DNA of 64,000 bases from Paenarthrobacter sp. GOM3 (GTDB lineage Bacteria > Actinomycetota > Actinomycetes > Actinomycetales > Micrococcaceae): the NCBI RefSeq assembly GCF_018215265.2, contig NZ_CP136562.1:3844001-3908000 (forward strand), in the 5' to 3' direction. Of the stretch, positions 62,601-64,000 are shown in pieces. Below the pieces are notes generated by a model, which saw only the letters and a list, made by a program, of their open reading frames with translations, was not told the DNA's origin and searched no databases. Made by a program: the position numbers and the translations under genes. Positions within the stretch are counted from its first letter, which is position 1; every line of letters starts with the position of its first letter.

Positions 62601-62797
62601 GGGCTTGAGTGTAGAACTGCTCTGTCCGTTCACCGCGACCTGATTTCTTGCGAAGTTACAGGGGGACGTACTGCGTCAATTATGCTCCCGGGGCGTCATA
62701 AATGGGCCCTGCCACAGCACCCTCCGGTTACGCAACATGACGGCGGGCAAACCCCCGCCACATGCAGCCCAGGCGCCCTGAATGCTACGTTTTTCTT

Positions 62798-62877
62798 GAG
62801 TAATGAGTACCAGCGCGAAGCCCTGACTTGCTGGTCGGCAACCCTCTCTCCGGCGGGGTGCCTCAGGTGACTACTCG
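62798..62877 (+). ncRNA. SAM-IV riboswitch (SAM-I/IV clan)
   Basis: P1 is GAGTA (62798-62802) with TACTC (62872-62876). P2 is ACCAGC (62809-62814) with GCTGGT (62830-62835). The conserved core GGCAACC follows P2, and GGTGC lies before the final strand. A pseudoknot CCTGA in the P2 loop (62822-62826) with TCAGG (62863-62867) is the SAM-IV hallmark. It lies 48 bases upstream of a three-gene operon ending in metZ, so it represses sulfur-amino-acid synthesis when SAM is abundant. Actinobacteria commonly use SAM-IV for this. Confidence 0.92.
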
Positions 62878-62925
62878 GCGTATCGGACAAATTCGAACTG
62901 CAAGCGTGACTGAGGAGCACCAGCA

Positions 62926-63189
62926 ATGCCTGAACCCACTGAAGAAAAACTTTCCTACCGCCTGATAACAGGCCCGGACACCCGCGATTTCTGCGAGCGG
63001 ATCAGCTCCGCACTCGCCGAGGGCTATGTGCTCCATGGCAGCCCGGCAGCTACCTTTAACGGCACGGACGTCATCGTCGCCCAGGCAATTGTGCTTCCCG
63101 CAGCGATCGCCCACGCAGACGCCGCCGTGGCCGACGCCGTCGACCAGCTTGAAAACGACGACGACGAAGCATTCGAGGGGCACGCATGA
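62926..63189 (+). CDS. DUF1737 domain protein
   Basis: An 87-residue soluble protein with the DUF1737 fold: SYRLITGPDTRDFCERIS, LAEGYVLHGSPAATFNG, DVIVAQAIVL. The family is small and of unknown function, often encoded beside rhodanese and metZ as here. ATG at 62926, with TGAGGAG ten bases upstream. It is directly controlled by the SAM-IV riboswitch and overlaps the rhodanese gene by four bases. Confidence 0.88.
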   Translation: MPEPTEEKLSYRLITGPDTRDFCERISSALAEGYVLHGSPAATFNGTDVIVAQAIVLPAAIAHADAAVADAVDQLENDDDEAFEGHA

Positions 63190-63596
63190 GCTACGCAGGT
63201 GACCTGACCCCGCAGGACGCGTGGGCCAAACTTGAAGCGGGCGCCATCCTGGTGGATGTCCGCACCGAGGGTGAATGGGCCCACATCGGCATCCCGGACA
63301 CCAAAGCCACGGAAAACGATCCCCTGTTCATCCAGTGGAACCTCGCCGGCGGCATCCCCAACTCACGCTTCATCGAGGACCTGCGGCAACAGGCGCCCGA
63401 AGACGACGGCGTGGAACTGGTGTTCCTGTGCCGCTCAGGCCAGCGCTCCATCTCCGCGGCCATCGCAGCAACCCAGGCAGGCTTCACCGCATACAACGTC
63501 CTTGAGGGCTTTGAAGGCGAACCCGACCGCTACGGCGAGCGCACTGTGAATGGCTGGAAAAACCGTGGCCTACCGACGAACCTGGGGACCGACTAA
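63186..63596 (+). CDS. Single-domain rhodanese (sulfurtransferase)
   Basis: A 136-residue rhodanese-like protein. Its active cysteine is Cys82 in VFLCRSGQRS, the six-residue loop. It begins with the substrate-type DAWAKLEAGAILVDVRTEGEW. ATG at 63186 overlaps the DUF1737 gene by four bases (ATGA). It probably delivers sulfane sulfur or hydrogen sulfide to the following O-succinylhomoserine sulfhydrylase, in a SAM-riboswitch operon. Confidence 0.93.
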   Translation: MSYAGDLTPQDAWAKLEAGAILVDVRTEGEWAHIGIPDTKATENDPLFIQWNLAGGIPNSRFIEDLRQQAPEDDGVELVFLCRSGQRSISAAIAATQAGFTAYNVLEGFEGEPDRYGERTVNGWKNRGLPTNLGTD

Positions 63597-64000
63597 GTGA
63601 CTTTCAATCCCGACGCCGCTGGCTGGAACCCTGACACCCATGCTGTCCGTGGCGGTCTTGACCGTACCAACTTCCAGGAAACATCCGAACCCGTTTTTCT
63701 GAACTCCGGGTTTGTCTACGAATCCGCTGCCGCTGCCGAACGCGCCTTCACCGGCGAAGACGAACGATTCGTCTACTCCCGCTACGGCAACCCCTCCGTG
63801 GCCACCTTCCAGGAACGGCTCCGCCTGCTCGAAGGAACCGAGGCGTGCTTTGCGACGGCGTCCGGCATGTCCGCGGTGTTCACCGCTTTGGGTGCCCTGC
63901 TGGCTGCCGGCGACCGCGTGGTCGCTGCCCGCTCCCTGTTTGGATCCTGCTTCGTGATCCTCAACGAAATCCTGCCGCGCTGGGGCGTGGAGACGGTATT
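63597..64000 (+). CDS. metZ: O-succinylhomoserine sulfhydrylase, N-terminal part; runs off the right edge
   Basis: The first 134 residues of a Cys/Met-metabolism PLP enzyme. Translation from the GTG at 63597 gives VTFNPDAAGWNPDTHAVRGG, the RGGLDRTNFQETSEPVFLNS signature of MetZ/MetY enzymes, then FVYSRYGNPSVATFQERL and ATASGMSAVFTALGALLAAGD. Such enzymes use O-succinyl- or O-acetylhomoserine and sulfide to make homocysteine. The GTG lies one base after the rhodanese stop (TAAGTG), so it is translationally coupled. The substrate-binding lysine region lies outside the window. Confidence 0.92.
   Translation, partial: MTFNPDAAGWNPDTHAVRGGLDRTNFQETSEPVFLNSGFVYESAAAAERAFTGEDERFVYSRYGNPSVATFQERLRLLEGTEACFATASGMSAVFTALGALLAAGDRVVAARSLFGSCFVILNEILPRWGVETV

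Overview
The window is high-GC actinobacterial chromosome, most likely from an Arthrobacter/Paenarthrobacter-type member of the Micrococcaceae. The evidence is HspR-type HAIR operators in front of dnaK, an ECF41 sigma factor beside its carboxymuconolactone decarboxylase partner, a DinB2-type polymerase, a copper amine oxidase close to Arthrobacter globiformis AGAO, a SAM-IV riboswitch, and many gene starts that look leaderless. No rRNA, tRNA, insertion sequence, prophage or CRISPR array was recognised. This reads as an ordinary chromosomal core/accessory segment, not an island. The genus is an inference from gene content.

Layout. 1-8.7 kb: the 5' part of dnaK (minus) with a HAIR-flanked promoter; a hypothetical gene; DUF817 and MpaB-like genes; a TetR/NAD(P)-reductase divergent pair; a PAP2 phosphatase-DedA-two-component operon. 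8.8-17.3 kb: a RibD/DHFR-like reductase, a membrane methyltransferase, a CtpE-like P-type ATPase, a Tat-exported PhoD phosphatase, and a GMC oxidoreductase divergent from an AraC regulator. 17.4-23.2 kb: an unknown protein, an AlaA-like aminotransferase, a zinc alcohol dehydrogenase, the ECF41 module and an APC transporter. 23.3-28.6 kb: amine oxidase plus a membrane protein divergent from a TetR regulator, then a two-gene HTH/nucleotidyltransferase module resembling an AbiE-type toxin-antitoxin pair, and a LysE exporter. 28.7-37.2 kb: aldehyde dehydrogenase, prephenate dehydratase, DsbA-like protein, trxB-arsC, and an MMPL exporter divergent from a MarR regulator.

37.2-50.9 kb: a methyltransferase, a YciI-ECF42 sigma pair in which the sigma gene appears to start at CTG in frame with the preceding TAG, an NlpC/P60 hydrolase with a Pro-Ala linker, an aldo/keto reductase, dinB2, a second LysE exporter, a LacI-controlled nucleoside hydrolase-MFS-ribokinase operon, and a TetR/membrane-protein divergent pair. 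50.9-57.8 kb: a low-molecular-weight phosphatase coupled to a P-loop kinase-PabB fusion, cardiolipin synthase, PabC and an amino acid permease. 57.8-64 kb: two intergenic arrays of 32-bp tandem repeats around a CMD gene, an overlapping three-gene minus-strand operon (flavin monooxygenase, aromatic lyase homologue, cysteine-synthase homologue), and a SAM-IV-controlled DUF1737-rhodanese-metZ operon running off the right edge.

How the genes work together. The best-resolved circuits are local: divergent regulator/target pairs with palindromic operators (TetR at 4.5, 25.8 and 50.2 kb, MarR at 36.5 kb, LacI at 46.2 kb), two ECF modules with partner genes, and sulfur metabolism at the right end. The most novel-looking items are the HTH/nucleotidyltransferase module, the monooxygenase-lyase-cysteine synthase operon with an atypical MIO site, the kinase-PabB fusion, and the 32-bp tandem array.
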